Part shown: positions 30,916 to 41,839 of the stretch, piece by piece
Layout: each line of letters begins with the position of its first letter
Numbering within the stretch: position 1 is the first letter of the stretch
NCBI GenBank assembly: GCA_964034945.1
Contig: OZ035961.1
Coordinates: forward strand, 70,171,931 to 70,235,930
Direction: 5' to 3'
Source: Chrysopilus asiliformis
Taxonomy: Eukaryota > Arthropoda > Insecta > Diptera > Rhagionidae
Length of the DNA: 64,000 nucleotides
The notes under the pieces: model-generated
What the model saw: the letters and a program-made list of their open reading frames with translations, nothing else
Database searches by the model: none
Told to the model about the DNA's origin: nothing
Program-made: the position numbers and the translations under genes

Positions 30916-31100
30916 TTAGCTCACGTAGTTGAGCTCGCTTAGCTGAAGTGTGCGACGGGGGTGAGTGTGCTCACATTGGATGTAGTATGTTTCGTTACGT
31001 GCCCAAGTTAGGAATAGAGGAAGTGCGGGACACCCCTACTTCCTCGTCTTGCCTGAATTGTCGTAGTTGGGCCTTTATGCCTATAACTTACGGAGTGCTT

Positions 31101-31589
31101 AGGTCTGTTCGATATAAGTCCTGGACTTACTCCGAATATTTTCACTTTACTCCACAAAATGGCGGATTTTCTTACTCTGAATTTGTTTTTAACGAACAAC
31201 TTGGAGTAAGTTCAGAGTAAGTCACGTTTGAACTGTCGTTTAATATATTAAATGTATTTCATGAAACCTGTTTTGTAAACTTACGCTTAACTTGGTATAC
31301 TCGAAATTCTCCGTCATGATTTTCAATATATAAATTTTCATAATTACACATTTTATAAATTTTTCTTGACTTCCAAACACTGTAAAAGAGAGGTTATGTC
31401 TGACAAATATCAGCTGTCCAAAGTTTACTCCAGCTAAAAGCAAGAGTAAGTCCAGGACTGAAAAGATGAGTCCTGGACTTACACTTTTCTGTTCGATATG
31501 TGTTCGGAGTAAGTCCAGGACTCATATCGAACAGAAAAGAGTAAAAATTTTTACTCCGAGTAAGTCCAGGACTCATATCGAACAGACCT
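31101..31589. mobile_element. MITE family R, copy 1 (489 bp)
   Basis: Ends AGGTCTGTTCGATATAAGTC and its inverse, with a CTT duplication at 31098-31100 and 31590-31592. Internal repeats of CCTGGACTTACTC. Copy 2 at 35314-35781 has TAT duplications. Confidence 0.9.
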
Positions 31590-32510
31590 CTTATGCTCCC
31601 ATAACCGAAGCATTGCCCATTTCACATAAAATAAGCATTTTGTAAGCAGGTCGGAAGCTGCTAATAGATGGCGCTGTTTTCGGAATTACAGTAGATGGCG
31701 CTAGCTGTAAAATATTTCGAGGGAAATTTAAAATAATGATATTTATTTTTTTATAATGTTTATTTTTTTGCAACAAAAATAAAATCACAAAATGTATAAA
31801 TTAAAAAAAATAAAAAAAAATCAGGTAAATTTACAGCTCCAATGTTTTGATGCTCAGTCTCATTTAGTTCGATGCTCACAGCGTTAAATAGACCCTGATG
31901 GAGAATATGAAATTAAAAAATGATTAAATTGATAACTTCAATTACCTTAGCCGTTTATTTTGCGATTTTTACTTCAATTTATTTTCCGGACAAATGTTCT
32001 ATTTATATTGAGACTTTTGTCCGGATAAAAGACCATTTTTCCCGGACAAGATACCTCCGGGCGAAAGTCGCGGGGTAGCCGGTAGAAAGCACTAACAACA
32101 CACAAGTTTCGATCGTGATTACGAAGCCCCATGAATAGGCCCCACTAATAGGCGCCGAGCAAGGCAAACCTAAATCCGAAATGGGTTTATTCAAACACTA
32201 AACATCAAGCAGTAAAAATAATTAAACATAATAGAATACGCACGAGAATTACGGTCCCATCAAGAAAATCTGTTTTCGTGAATTCTTTTGGCGAACACGA
32301 ACTAAAATTTATTTCGACACATTTGGCATATATTTTAAGAACACATTATCTCCGTTTTTAACACTATTAACTGATTATTTTATTAATAAAAGAACTTACT
32401 TTCAAAATTTCGTTTCTCGATCTAAAAGTTCCCGGCTTGAAGGTTTTGATCTTGGATCACATTTTTGTGATGGTTTGAATCTCCACCTCCCGTGTATTTG
32501 CTAAAATCTA
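31590..32510. other. Unassigned AT-rich stretch
   Basis: No gene or repeat family assigned. AGATGGCGCT occurs twice near 31667 and 31692. Confidence 0.5.
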
Positions 32511-32752
32511 CTATCTATCTCAAAAACGGTGCATCTTATCGAAAAAGTGCAAGAACAAAAGTTTGTTAGGATATGATTCTACATAAAACTCCCATACATC
32601 AAAATCCGATTGGAATTAAATTTTAAAAAACCTTATTGAAAAGTTGACTTTAAATTGGAATTTTGATACAACTCTTCGCCGTTCACTTAAATCACCATAC
32701 GGGTTTTCAATAATTGCCAGATTGGCAATTATAGCTTTTGTTATGTTTATTT
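32511..32752 (+). repeat. Repeat family B, partial copy 4
   Basis: Only the right half of the unit, from TATCTCAAAAACGGTGCATC to the hairpin and TTTTGTTATGTTT end. Confidence 0.8.
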
Positions 32753-32985
32753 AATCATTTGCTTATAAATAAGAATCAGAATTATTATCTCTTTATTTTT
32801 TTTTTCTTATACAATGAATTAATTTTGTTATTGTTATATTTATTTTCAAAATATAAAACTATTTTTTTTAAATATGTTTTTTAATTTTATATTATACTAG
32901 CAGACCCTTCGTTGGCAGCTAAAAGTTTTTTGTATAAATTTTAGAATGCCAAAAAACCATAAATAACTTAAAAAGTTTTGGGAAA

Positions 32986-34240
32986 AAAATGTTATCCTTA
33001 CAGGACCTTCCGTTTCGAATTTTGAAATTCCAACTCCAGATTCGTGATAAGCAACCCTGGAAACCTCCCAAAGACTGTTTTTGCGAGAAAAATTGAAAAA
33101 AGGACATTTCCATTATCCTTACAGGACCTTCCGTTTAGCATTTGAAAAATCAAACACCGGATTCGCGATCAGCGACCTCGAAAACCCCTTAGTGGCAATT
33201 GTTTCAAGAAAAATTGGAAAAAGGACATTTGCGTTAACCTTGCAGGACTTTTCGGTTAGAATTTTGAAATTCGTGATCAGCGACCCCAAAAACCCCCTAA
33301 TGACGATTTTTCCCACTAAAAACTGGAAAAAGGATATTTGCGTTATCCTTTCAGGAACTTCCGCTTCAGTTTTGCAAATCTAATACCGGATTCGTGATCA
33401 GTGACCCCAAAAACCTTATAATGCCAATTTTCCGGGGAAAATGGGAAAAAGGATATGTGAGTTATCCTTACAGGACCCTCCGTTTCGAATTTTGAAAATC
33501 TAATATCGGATTCGTGATCAGCGACCCCAAAAACCCTATAATGCCAATTTTTCCGGGGAAAAATGAGAAAAAGGATATTTGCGTTATCCTTTCAGGACCT
33601 TCCGTTTCGAATTTTGAAAATATAATACCGGATTCGTGATCAGCGACCCCAAAAACCCCATAATGGCAATTTTTTCGGGAAAATATGGGAAAAAAGATAT
33701 TTGAGTTATCCTTACAGAACCTTTCGATTCAAATTTTGAAAGTCTAATACCGGATTCGTGATCAGCGACCCCAAAAACCCTATAATGCAAATTTTTTCGG
33801 GGAAAAATGGGAAAAAGGATATTTTCGTTATCCTTACAGGACCTTCCGTTTCGAATTTTGAAAATCTAATACCGGATTCGTGATCAGCGACCCCAAAAAC
33901 CCCATAGTACCACTTTTTTCGGGGAAAAATGGGAAAAAGGATATTTGTGTTATCCTTACAGAACCTTTCGTTTCAAATTTTGAAAGTCTAATACCGGATT
34001 CGTGATCAGCGACCCCAAAAACCCAATAATGCCAATTTTTCCGGGGAAAAATGGGAAAAAGGATATTTTCGTTATCCTTACAGGACCTTCCGTTTCGAAT
34101 TTTGAAAATCGAATACCGGATTCGTGATCAGCGACCCCAAAAACCCTATAATGCAAATTTTTCCGGGAAGAAATGGGAAAAAGGATATTTTCATTATCCT
34201 TACAGGACCTTCCGTTTCAAATTTTGAAAATCTACATAGC
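32986..34240 (+). repeat. Minisatellite, 115-124 bp unit, about ten copies
   Basis: Units recur with the phrase ATTCGTGATCAGCGACCCC near 33040, 33156, 33272, 33386, 33508, 33628, 33752, 33874, 33996 and 34118. Each also has GTTATCCTTACAGGACCTTC. Identity rises toward the right, typical of unequal exchange. It is homologous to 19866-20372 in opposite orientation. No spacer/repeat alternation, so it is not CRISPR. Confidence 0.95.
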
Positions 34241-34354
34241 TAAAAACCTGCTCCTGGCAACACAGATCATTTTGCAATAGACCGCGTAAAAATCGGTCCA
34301 GTAGTTTTCGAGTTTTGTAATCTCAAACAAACAGACAGACAAACATCCATTTTT

Positions 34355-34782
34355 ATACCCGTATGGTGAAACCAAAGGGTATATTAGATTTGCCTTACCG
34401 TTTGTAACGCCAAGATCCCGTCATCGCACAAAAAAATTAATTACACCAGTGTGTTTAGAATGATAAAAAAAGTTGAATTTAGCATGTCCGTCCGTCTGTC
34501 TAATGCGAGGCTAAGTTCGTTAATGGGCAAAAATGGACCATTAGGGGGGGTACCCCCCATACGAACGAAACAAAGTCTAAGAACAAAAGTTATTTAGGAT
34601 ATGATTCTACATAAAACTCCCATACATCAAAATTCGATTGGAATAAATTTTAAAAAATCTTATTGGAAAGTTTGACTTCAAAGTGGAATTTTGGTACAAC
34701 TGTTCGAATTTTGATGCGAATATCACCATACGGGTTTTCAATAATTGCCAGATTGGCAATTATAGCTTTTGTTATGTTTATA
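34355..34782 (+). repeat. Repeat family B, copy 5 (internally deleted)
   Basis: It has both ends of the unit but lacks part of the centre after the TCCGTCCG microsatellite. Confidence 0.82.
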
Positions 34783-35165
34783 TATATAGATTCCTATATA
34801 GTACATTCCTATTCCATAATTTAAATTTAATCGTTTTTGCTGTAGGGAAAAATGACGCTCCAAGTAGGGAAAAATCATACGTGTTGTACCTACCCATATG
34901 GAATTTTGCTCTTGAGTTTTCGGCAACACTGCCCTCCACCAGAGTTGCCAGACAGCCATAAAATTTTCCCCCCGTCGTAGCCTGAAAAACCCCCTGAAAC
35001 GGGCTATTTTGGAATAAAAACCCCCAAATTTTTTATTCGTATTGCAACAATTAGTTATAACCAAAATTCAGGCAATTGTCGTATATAAAACAGTCAACCA
35101 GCAACTTTTTTTTATTTTTAGGTTTTAGGGCATAAATTTGGACATTTTTAACCAAAGAATCTCAA

Positions 35166-35311
35166 AAAAATAGGACAAAGTTTGACTTTAAAGAGGAATT
35201 TGAAAATCATATCAGAAAAGTTTGACTTAAAAATGGTATTTTGATTTCATATCGCCATGCGGATTTTCAATAATTGACAAATGGGCAATTATAGCTTTCT
35301 GTTATGTTTCT
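35166..35311 (+). repeat. Repeat family B, diverged partial copy 6
   Basis: The right-end portion, with the hairpin as ATAATTGACAAATGGGCAATTAT. It is broken by MITE R copy 2. Confidence 0.6.
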
Positions 35312-35313
35312 AT

Positions 35314-35781
35314 AGGTCTGTTCGATATAAGTCCTGGACTTACTCCGAGTATTTTTACTTTACTCCACAAAATGGCGCATTTTCTTACTCTGAATTTGTT
35401 TTTATCGAACAACTTGGAGTAAGTTCAGAGTAAATCACTAACTCTATATTATGAGTTTATAATTATAGATTATAAAATATAACAAATATAATAAATAAAA
35501 TCCGAAACTACTCAAGAATATATATTGGAAATAATTTATGATGTCTTTTGTTGCATTTCTTCTTCCAAACACTGTAAAAGAGAGGTTATGTCTGACAAAT
35601 ATCAGCTCTCAAAAGTTTACTCCAGCTAAAAGAAAGAGTAAATAAGAGTAAGTCCAGGACTGTCCTGGACTTACACTTTTCTGTTCGATATGTGTTCGGA
35701 GTAAGTCCAGGACTCATATCGAACAGAAAAGAGTAAAAAATTTTACACCGAGTAAGTCCAGGACTCATATCGAACAGACCT
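35314..35781. mobile_element. MITE family R, copy 2 (468 bp)
   Basis: Same ends as copy 1, TAT duplication at 35311-35313 and 35782-35784. Confidence 0.9.
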
Positions 35782-36106
35782 TATGATAAAGTTGAAATTT
35801 GCTAATCATTGAGAATTTTTCTTATAAAGAACCTCCTGGATTATTTTATTTTTTCTAAACCTACGTCAATCTAGTGGAAGAAAGAAAATATTTTCAGTAT
35901 TAAAAAACAATATTAAACAAAACAAAAATGTATTTCAATTTTTCATAAATAAAAAAAAACACAAACTTAACAAGCAAACTAAATTTCAAAACATACTATG
36001 TAGATGTATGAAAATCAGGACTTATTGATAATCTGGATTTTTTTTTCTTCGAAATCATTTCATTTTAAATGCCAGATTGCTCTCGGTAGAATATTGAATA
36101 TAATTC

Positions 36107-36408
36107 CAGTCTCTCTCGAGTTGCTGATTGAAGTGGTCGAGATTGGTTCCGGTCGGAGGAACCGCCATCTTTGAGTGTCTTTAGAGTGCAGACTTGTGTG
36201 TTCCAGGGGGGCTCGGGTGTCGGTCGTGATCCCGACTGTAAAAGCCAGAATAAACGTGTCGCCATTTTCATGGCGCACGTGTAATAATTTAATAAAACCT
36301 ACTCGCTGCACCATTCATGTGCAGTGAGAGAAGATTCACACTGGACTCTTGGCCATATAGTAGTAACTCGGCCATCTCAACTTAAACTCCAAAAAAAAAA
36401 AAAAAAAA
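36107..36408 (+). mobile_element. SINE-like retroposon, copy 2
   Basis: 302 bp ending in 18 A, flanked by the 11-bp target duplication GAATATAATTC (36096-36106 and 36409-36419). The poly-A tail and duplication prove insertion by reverse transcription. Source family unknown; no coding function recognised. Confidence 0.9.
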
Positions 36409-36701
36409 GAATATAATTCGGTCCCTAGACGTACAATATTATTGACAAGCCCCTAGACGATGCAATGTTATTGTACAATAAATCTTACGTTTGATCATGA
36501 GCAGTCAACATGTCTCTAAATGACATTAAAGCTAGTTGTGTAGCCATTGCACTGGCTGTGAACTTCAAAAAGAAGTTTGAACAAAAGCGCAGATGGTTGA
36601 AGGAGTGGTTAAAAAAAAAGAATGACTTAAAAATAAGCGAACCAAGGGATTTTCTTCGACATAGCTAGCTGTACTCTCGGCGATATTTCATACGATACTA
36701 A

Positions 36702-37143
36702 AGGTGGAAACAGAATTGCGGCTTTGTGGACTTCAGCTTCGGCTTCAGCTTTGACAGTTCTGTAGACTCAATGCTTTTCAACGTAATGGAACACAATAGC
36801 AAAGTTGCAAAGCCGGTGAAGCCGAAGTCGAAGTCGTAGTAGCTCTACTCTTGGTCGGCTTTGACAACTTTAACCTAACTTTTTTTGTGAGTAAATGATT
36901 GTCATTGAAAATGTTTGAAGAAAAGTTGATAAATAGTGCAAGAAAATGAAATTCTTTATAATAAAAAAAACAAGGAATACAGAAATGCGAAAAAGAAGAA
37001 TTATCAAATAAATATGAAGAATTATGAATTATTTGTCAAAGTTGCAATTGTGTTCGAATGAAAGTTGAAGCCGACGAAGCCAACAAAGTCCAAAGCTGAA
37101 GCCGAAGCCCAAAGCCCAAAAAGCCGCAATTCTGTTTCCGCCT
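36702..37143. mobile_element. Harbinger-like MITE (442 bp)
   Basis: Ends AGGTGGAAACAGAATTGCGG and inverse, with TAA duplications at 36699-36701 and 37144-37146. Confidence 0.88.
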
Positions 37144-37404
37144 TAAGCCAATATTGTGCAATATAGCCCTCAGACTATACGTGCAATAAAAATCTTATCG
37201 TGCAATAAAAATCAAACCGATTTAAATTCCTTCAATATATTGCACAACCGTTCAATATTACCCCTAGACTGTCAATATATTGCACAATAATATTGCAGGG
37301 GCCACTTAAGAGATTTAATTTCATTGTGTTCAATATTCTACCAAGAGCAATCCGTTTTTTGAATTGAAATGAATTTGAAAAAAAAAAATCCAAATTATCA
37401 ATAA

Positions 37405-37870
37405 AAGCTGATTTACAATGCAGCAGCAACGCCGACAGCAACAGCAACGTCACGGAGAAAGTATTTTGATTGGTCGAGAATCGACTCTTTGACGTCAGAT
37501 TTTCAGAGAGATATTTTGCTGCCGATTCATTGCCAATCCTAAATTTGAGCAGCGACGCTAAACAGCAACGTTGATCGCTGGTTTTTGTTGATTATGTATA
37601 CATGTGATTGACATTTTAGGAACGAATTTGGTGGCGAATTTTGTGTTTAAAATGAAGTTTAAGATTGTTAATTAATAAAAATTTAATTTAGGTAATCATT
37701 AAAGAAAGAATAATCCCCAAAAAACTTCTAACTGTTCGGAAACGTCAATTTTTGTTTTTGCAGTTGCTGCTTCATTGTAATTCATCCGACAGCATTTCTC
37801 TTTTTCGCGTCGCTCTTTACGTCGACGTTGCTGTTGCTGTTGGCGTTGCTGCTTCATTGTAAATCAGCTT
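37405..37870. mobile_element. Harbinger-like MITE (466 bp)
   Basis: Inverted ends of about 48 bp starting AAGCTGATTTACAATG and rich in GCAGCAACG. TAA duplications at 37402-37404 and 37871-37873. Confidence 0.9.
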
Positions 37871-38252
37871 TAAGCCCTGATTATCATCGTAAAAATTTCA
37901 TCGTAGCACACACAAGGGTCATGACGCTAAATTATAACATGTGAAGCAAATTCTTTACACAGGTTTCACATCAAACAAGAATTCAAAAACACCCCCCGTG
38001 AGCTAAAAAAACCCCCAAAACGGGGGCTAAAACCCCCGATCTGGCAACGGTGCCCTCCACATACATTCTAAAGCGCATATCAGAATGAAGCAGCATTCGC
38101 TGCGGCAGCAAAACTGCCTTGGCAGTAAAATTGGTTTTGCTGACTTCCATCACAGAATGGAGCAGCACGAATCCGGAGTAAAATCAGTTTGACAGTTCTC
38201 ATTTGTTTGATTTTCGCGTGAAATTTTGTTAATTTATCTATTCGTTCATAAA

Positions 38253-38366
38253 ATGTCTACAGTAATTGATGATTTGGATAAAATTATTGAAGGCATTAGC
38301 GTTCTGACGGCGTATAGCGTATATTCGAAGTATATGGAAAATTTACTGTTCGGGCAGCGTCAGTAA
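38253..38366 (+). CDS. Short ORF, 37 aa, unknown
   Basis: The ATG at 38253 opens MSTVIDDLDKIIEGISVLTA, continuing to a TAA at 38364-38366. It is preceded by an AT-rich leader and could be the first exon or a truncated start of an element-encoded protein. No family recognised; may be chance. Confidence 0.3.
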   Translation: MSTVIDDLDKIIEGISVLTAYSVYSKYMENLLFGQRQ

Positions 38367-38435
38367 AAATAGAAATAGCGCTAAAAAAGCAGCAAGAATT
38401 TTTGCTGCTTTTAGTACGTCATATTCTTGCTGTTA

Positions 38436-38948
38436 AGGGACAAACAGATGACGGCAGCAACTGCGACTGCGGCGTCGACTGCGACGTCTTTTTGGGCGTC
38501 GAAAAGTCGAGTGGAACACATGCATGAAACTCGACGTCGGGCAGTGTTCCAACAACAACAACTTTGACATTTCTGAATCGTGTTTGCAAGATATTAAAAA
38601 TGATTGTTCTGTACGATAATTTTCAAAAATTGATGTTAATTGTGTGCGCGTTTTTGCATTATTATAATGTTGCTATTAATTAATGTTATTATATTGCACA
38701 AAACACTTTTGACGTTCACTTATTATATATCGGTGTTGTCAATCCTCATTTTCTCTAAAATTTTCGGTGGCACCCCCACGACGACGTCGTCGAATTTAGA
38801 GATTTTGCTAAATTTATTTTGAAGCCGAAGCCGCAGTCGCAGTTGCTGCCGTCATGTAGGCTGCCCCATATGAATTCATGGTTTCTAATTTTTTTGAAGT
38901 CGCAGTCGACGCCGCAGTCGCAGTTGCTGCCGTCATCTGTTTGTCCCT
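38436..38948. mobile_element. Harbinger-like MITE (513 bp)
   Basis: Inverted ends of about 50 bp starting AGGGACAAACAGATGACGGC, with TTA duplications at 38433-38435 and 38949-38951. A second partial copy of the end lies inside (near 38821-38860). Confidence 0.9.
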
Positions 38949-39059
38949 TTAGCCAATGGGAAACTTTAGCTGCCCGCTGCCCCGAAAACGCTGCTGCGTT
39001 CTGATATGGGCTAACTACTAATCCACACCTGCCATGAATGCCGTCAGTGTCGCTGTCAC

Positions 39060-39530
39060 GTCTGATGTTATGTCTAGTGAAGATTGAAATGTCAGCTGTT
39101 ACGACATAAAAGTCTAACATTTTTTGTTGACATCTTTGCTAACAGAAATCGTAACAGAAATGGAATTTAAGATGGCGGATTCTAATTTTTCACGTGCAGA
39201 GTGGCTCCGTGTTATAAACGAATACTGTTTAAAAGTAATTTTTACAAAGAAATGATTTGAAAAATGCATCGTTGGGGCAGCAGGAGGCCGAATTTCATTT
39301 TAGTGCGGAGATTTTAAAGAAAAAAGTGAAATCACAGATCGTCATATTTACTACTCTTAGTTGTTTATTGCTCAACGCATTTCTGGAACTGAAATGTCAT
39401 GCCAGAATCAGCAGCCCACCTACGTCACAACAGACTTTTCTAATGACATTTCTGCTAACATTTATGTCAGAGTTTCCGGCAGGTCTGGATGGCGTGTTAA
39501 ATTAGGCTGCTGGGTTTTATGCCATCGCAT
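39060..39530 (+). pseudogene. MADF-like domain fragment, copy 2, decayed
   Basis: Inverse homologue of 29040-29369: it shares AATTTAAGATGGCGGATT, then a weakly preserved frame MADSNFSRAEWLRVINEYCL that stops early. Probably a dead piece of a Harbinger-type accessory gene. Confidence 0.5.
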
Positions 39531-39537
39531 TCGTTTA

Positions 39538-41210
39538 AGCGGTCCCTACACGTTCAATCTTGCAGTCAATCATTGCATCACGGTGTGTCAACTTAGAACA
39601 AAAAGTAAATTTCATTTTTAGTTCCGATTTCAAACACGGATGCGCTGTTGTTGCATGCGTTTTTCGTTTTTCAAACATGATGGCGCGCGTGTGGCATGTT
39701 TTCTCCGACTTGACCATGATTTGAGGTTAGTTTTTTTTTTCTTCATTTTGGGGCACATATTAATTCCGGTAATTTTTCAAGTATCCTTAAAACACCGGTA
39801 TTTTAGGAAGAATCAGAGAACGATTCGTTTGAGTGGGTAGAATTGAAGCAGTTGTACCTTGAAACCTGCTGTGAGCCATCAGTTTCGCCCCTGAGACTTC
39901 GCTGTCGGTTTTGCCCAAAGTTGTGACATTCTGTGCGGTTGGGGCGCATCACTGCTTAAGAATTTTCCACAGTGACACAATTTAACTGCTGAAAGGTATC
40001 TCCATTTATTTGCAATTTTTGAGAAAATTTCATGGTGTATTTCTAGGTCACACAAACTACATTAACGATGTTTCTTGGGAGCCCGAGGGCGAATATTTAG
40101 CTTTAGTCAGTGAGGACCACACCTGCATACTTTTGCAGTCAGAGACGTGATTATTTGGGATCTGAGGAAGTCGAGGTAATGATCTCGGGATAGTCTTACT
40201 TTGCTACAATAAATTCTAATTCCTCTTCCAGTCGTTCGAGAAACTCGAGCATTCCATGAAGACGGAGGCAAAGTTGCCGCAAAATCAAGCCCCACTTAAG
40301 CTTTATGGTGGGCTTTGCTGGCACTATCGCCTTCCCTATATCGTAGCTGCGTTTGATTGTAAACTGCTTTTGGGACGGCTCTGGAGCTCTAGCGCTTGGC
40401 TCGACACATTTGGCTTGTCCCTCGTCTTCACTGCCACTGCAGTAATGTGATATTTATTTAAAAATAACAAAACAAAATGTGATATCTATTTAAAGATATA
40501 TTGAAATTTAAAATAAAAAAACATTTAAAAGATATTGGTTTTGTTTTTTCAAATTTTTATTGGATTTTCTAGCGAGAAAAATGTATCAAGGGCACAAACC
40601 AAGTTTAGCACAGGCGAGAACTACCCAATACTCAAACCAAAATAGTTCCGATTTCAGGCACTGAAGCGTCGCAGTCAATAAGCCAGAGTTGGGCGTCTAT
40701 TATTATATATATTGTCTATGCATTGCATGCTGTGACAGCATTTTGAACGTATATGGCGATGCTGTCATGCAAAATTATATGATTGACAGCATGCTGGCCA
40801 ATATCAAAATCATTTTGATATTTTTCAAGGGAGCTTTTTGAATCACAGCATGCTTGAACGTGTATGGCGATGCTGTCAATCAATTCGTCATTTCAGTGTA
40901 ATTTTTTGTAGTGAAAAGGTGTCGCATATAAAAGATAAAGTTTTTTGGGAATCGTTTTTCGAGTAATATCGACAAAGAAGCGAGTTGTAGATGACGAAAA
41001 GTGAAAAATATAAGGACAAAGATTTTTTTAATTTATATTAAGTGTTGTTTTATATAAAGTTTTTTTAAAATTTATATTAAGTGTTGTGTGCTGTCGGTTT
41101 GGCTATTTCGAATTAACTGAAGCTTGCGTGCATGATTGAGCGTCTAGTGTAAATAAGCTTTTTGCTGTGACAGCATGATTGACTGCAAGATTGAACGTGT
41201 AGGGGCCGCT
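39538..41210. mobile_element. Element E (Harbinger-like) with nested element D
   Basis: 36-bp inverted ends, GCGGTCCCTACACGTTCAAT and counterpart, flanked by TTA/TAA (39535-39538 and 41210-41213). It is split by element D copy 2. Without D it is about 530 bp. Ends can shift by one base depending on how TTAA is divided. Confidence 0.85.
39579..40720. mobile_element. Element D, copy 2 (1142 bp)
   Basis: Inverse orientation to copy 1 at 6469-7623. It begins CACGGTGTGTCAAC and ends TTGTCTATG, with exact 8-bp duplications CATTGCAT at 39571-39578 and 40721-40728. It confirms D as a discrete mobile element. Confidence 0.9.
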
Positions 41211-41477
41211 TAATTGTTATATGCTAATCGCTAGCAAAACAAAGAAACGTAAAAAATTGATCGTGAGGTTAATTGTAGCTTTCTATGAGTAAAATTTTTC
41301 TTTATCCGTGACGTCATAAGGCACAAAAAACGATTTCCCATTTGCTGCACAACTTTTCGTTAAAATTACACTGTTGTGCGATATTTCGCTTACTTTTTGT
41401 GAATTTCAAGTAGTCGCACACTTCCTAGTTAAATTTCGGGCCACAAGATAGAGAAGAATTTGTTTTTGGTTTCAAGA
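41211..41477 (+). promoter_or_regulatory. Presumed CHMP2B promoter and 5' UTR
   Basis: About 265 bp between element E and the CHMP2B start codon. No TATA box or initiator can be assigned with confidence. Any promoter must lie here or across the neighbouring transposons. Confidence 0.4.
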
Positions 41478-41839
41478 ATGTTTAATAATTTCTTTGGCAA
41501 AAAACCGACAGCTAAAGGTAAAATTGTTATATTTAATGGAAAGATTTCAATGTAATTATGGGATAATTAAGAACAGCAACGCGACAATGACAGAAATTTA
41601 AGAAAAGCGGGAAGAGATATTGAAAGGGAAAGAAGGAAGCTAGAGGAGGAAGAAAAGAAGTTGGTCAGTTATATTATTGTGTTATCTGATTTTCAAAGCA
41701 AATTACTAATTTAAAATACTAGGAACTAGAAATTAAGAAGAATGCTAAGACAGGAAACAACGATGCCTGTAAAATCCTGGCGAAACAACTTATCCAGCTG
41801 AGAAAGCAAAAAACTCGAACATACGCTGCTAACAGCAAG
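41478..41839 (+). CDS. CHMP2B: CHMP2B exons 1-3
   Basis: Exon 1 (40 nt, ends in phase 1), exon 2 (92 nt) and exon 3 (117 nt, ends in phase 0 at NSK). Donors GTAAAATTG, GTCAGTTA and GTATTATAG. The last two are weak, notably the exon 3 donor that opens the giant intron. Confidence 0.93.

Larger units (their letters stand above)
29811..30959. mobile_element. Element Q, hosting a Harbinger insertion
   Basis: Imperfect inverted ends CCCGTCATACACTTGAGCTA and its counterpart with GCGACGGG. It is split by the Harbinger element at 30274-30915. No target duplication could be fixed. Non-coding. Confidence 0.6.
34940..38052. mobile_element. hAT element hosting several MITEs (3113 bp)
   Basis: Ends CAGAGTTGCCAGA and the inverse of CACCGTTGCCAGA, with exact 8-bp duplications CCCTCCAC at 34932-34939 and 38053-38060. 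It contains a repeat B piece, MITE R copy 2, a SINE-like retroposon and two Harbinger-like MITEs. No transposase is left. Confidence 0.9.
38077..39008. mobile_element. Outer inverted-repeat element with captured ORF and nested MITE
   Basis: Imperfect ends CATATCAGAATGAAGCAGC and inverse near 39008. It holds a 37-codon ORF at 38253-38366 and the MITE at 38436-38948. Target duplication not resolved. Confidence 0.55.

Noticed and set aside
32986..34240. Regular repeats suggestive of a CRISPR array
   Set aside because: Whole 115-124 bp units are repeated with no unique spacers, in an animal genome; it is a minisatellite.
38755..39120. Minus-strand 121-codon ORF
   Set aside because: It spans the ends of a MITE and a second element; reading is of inverted-repeat sequence.
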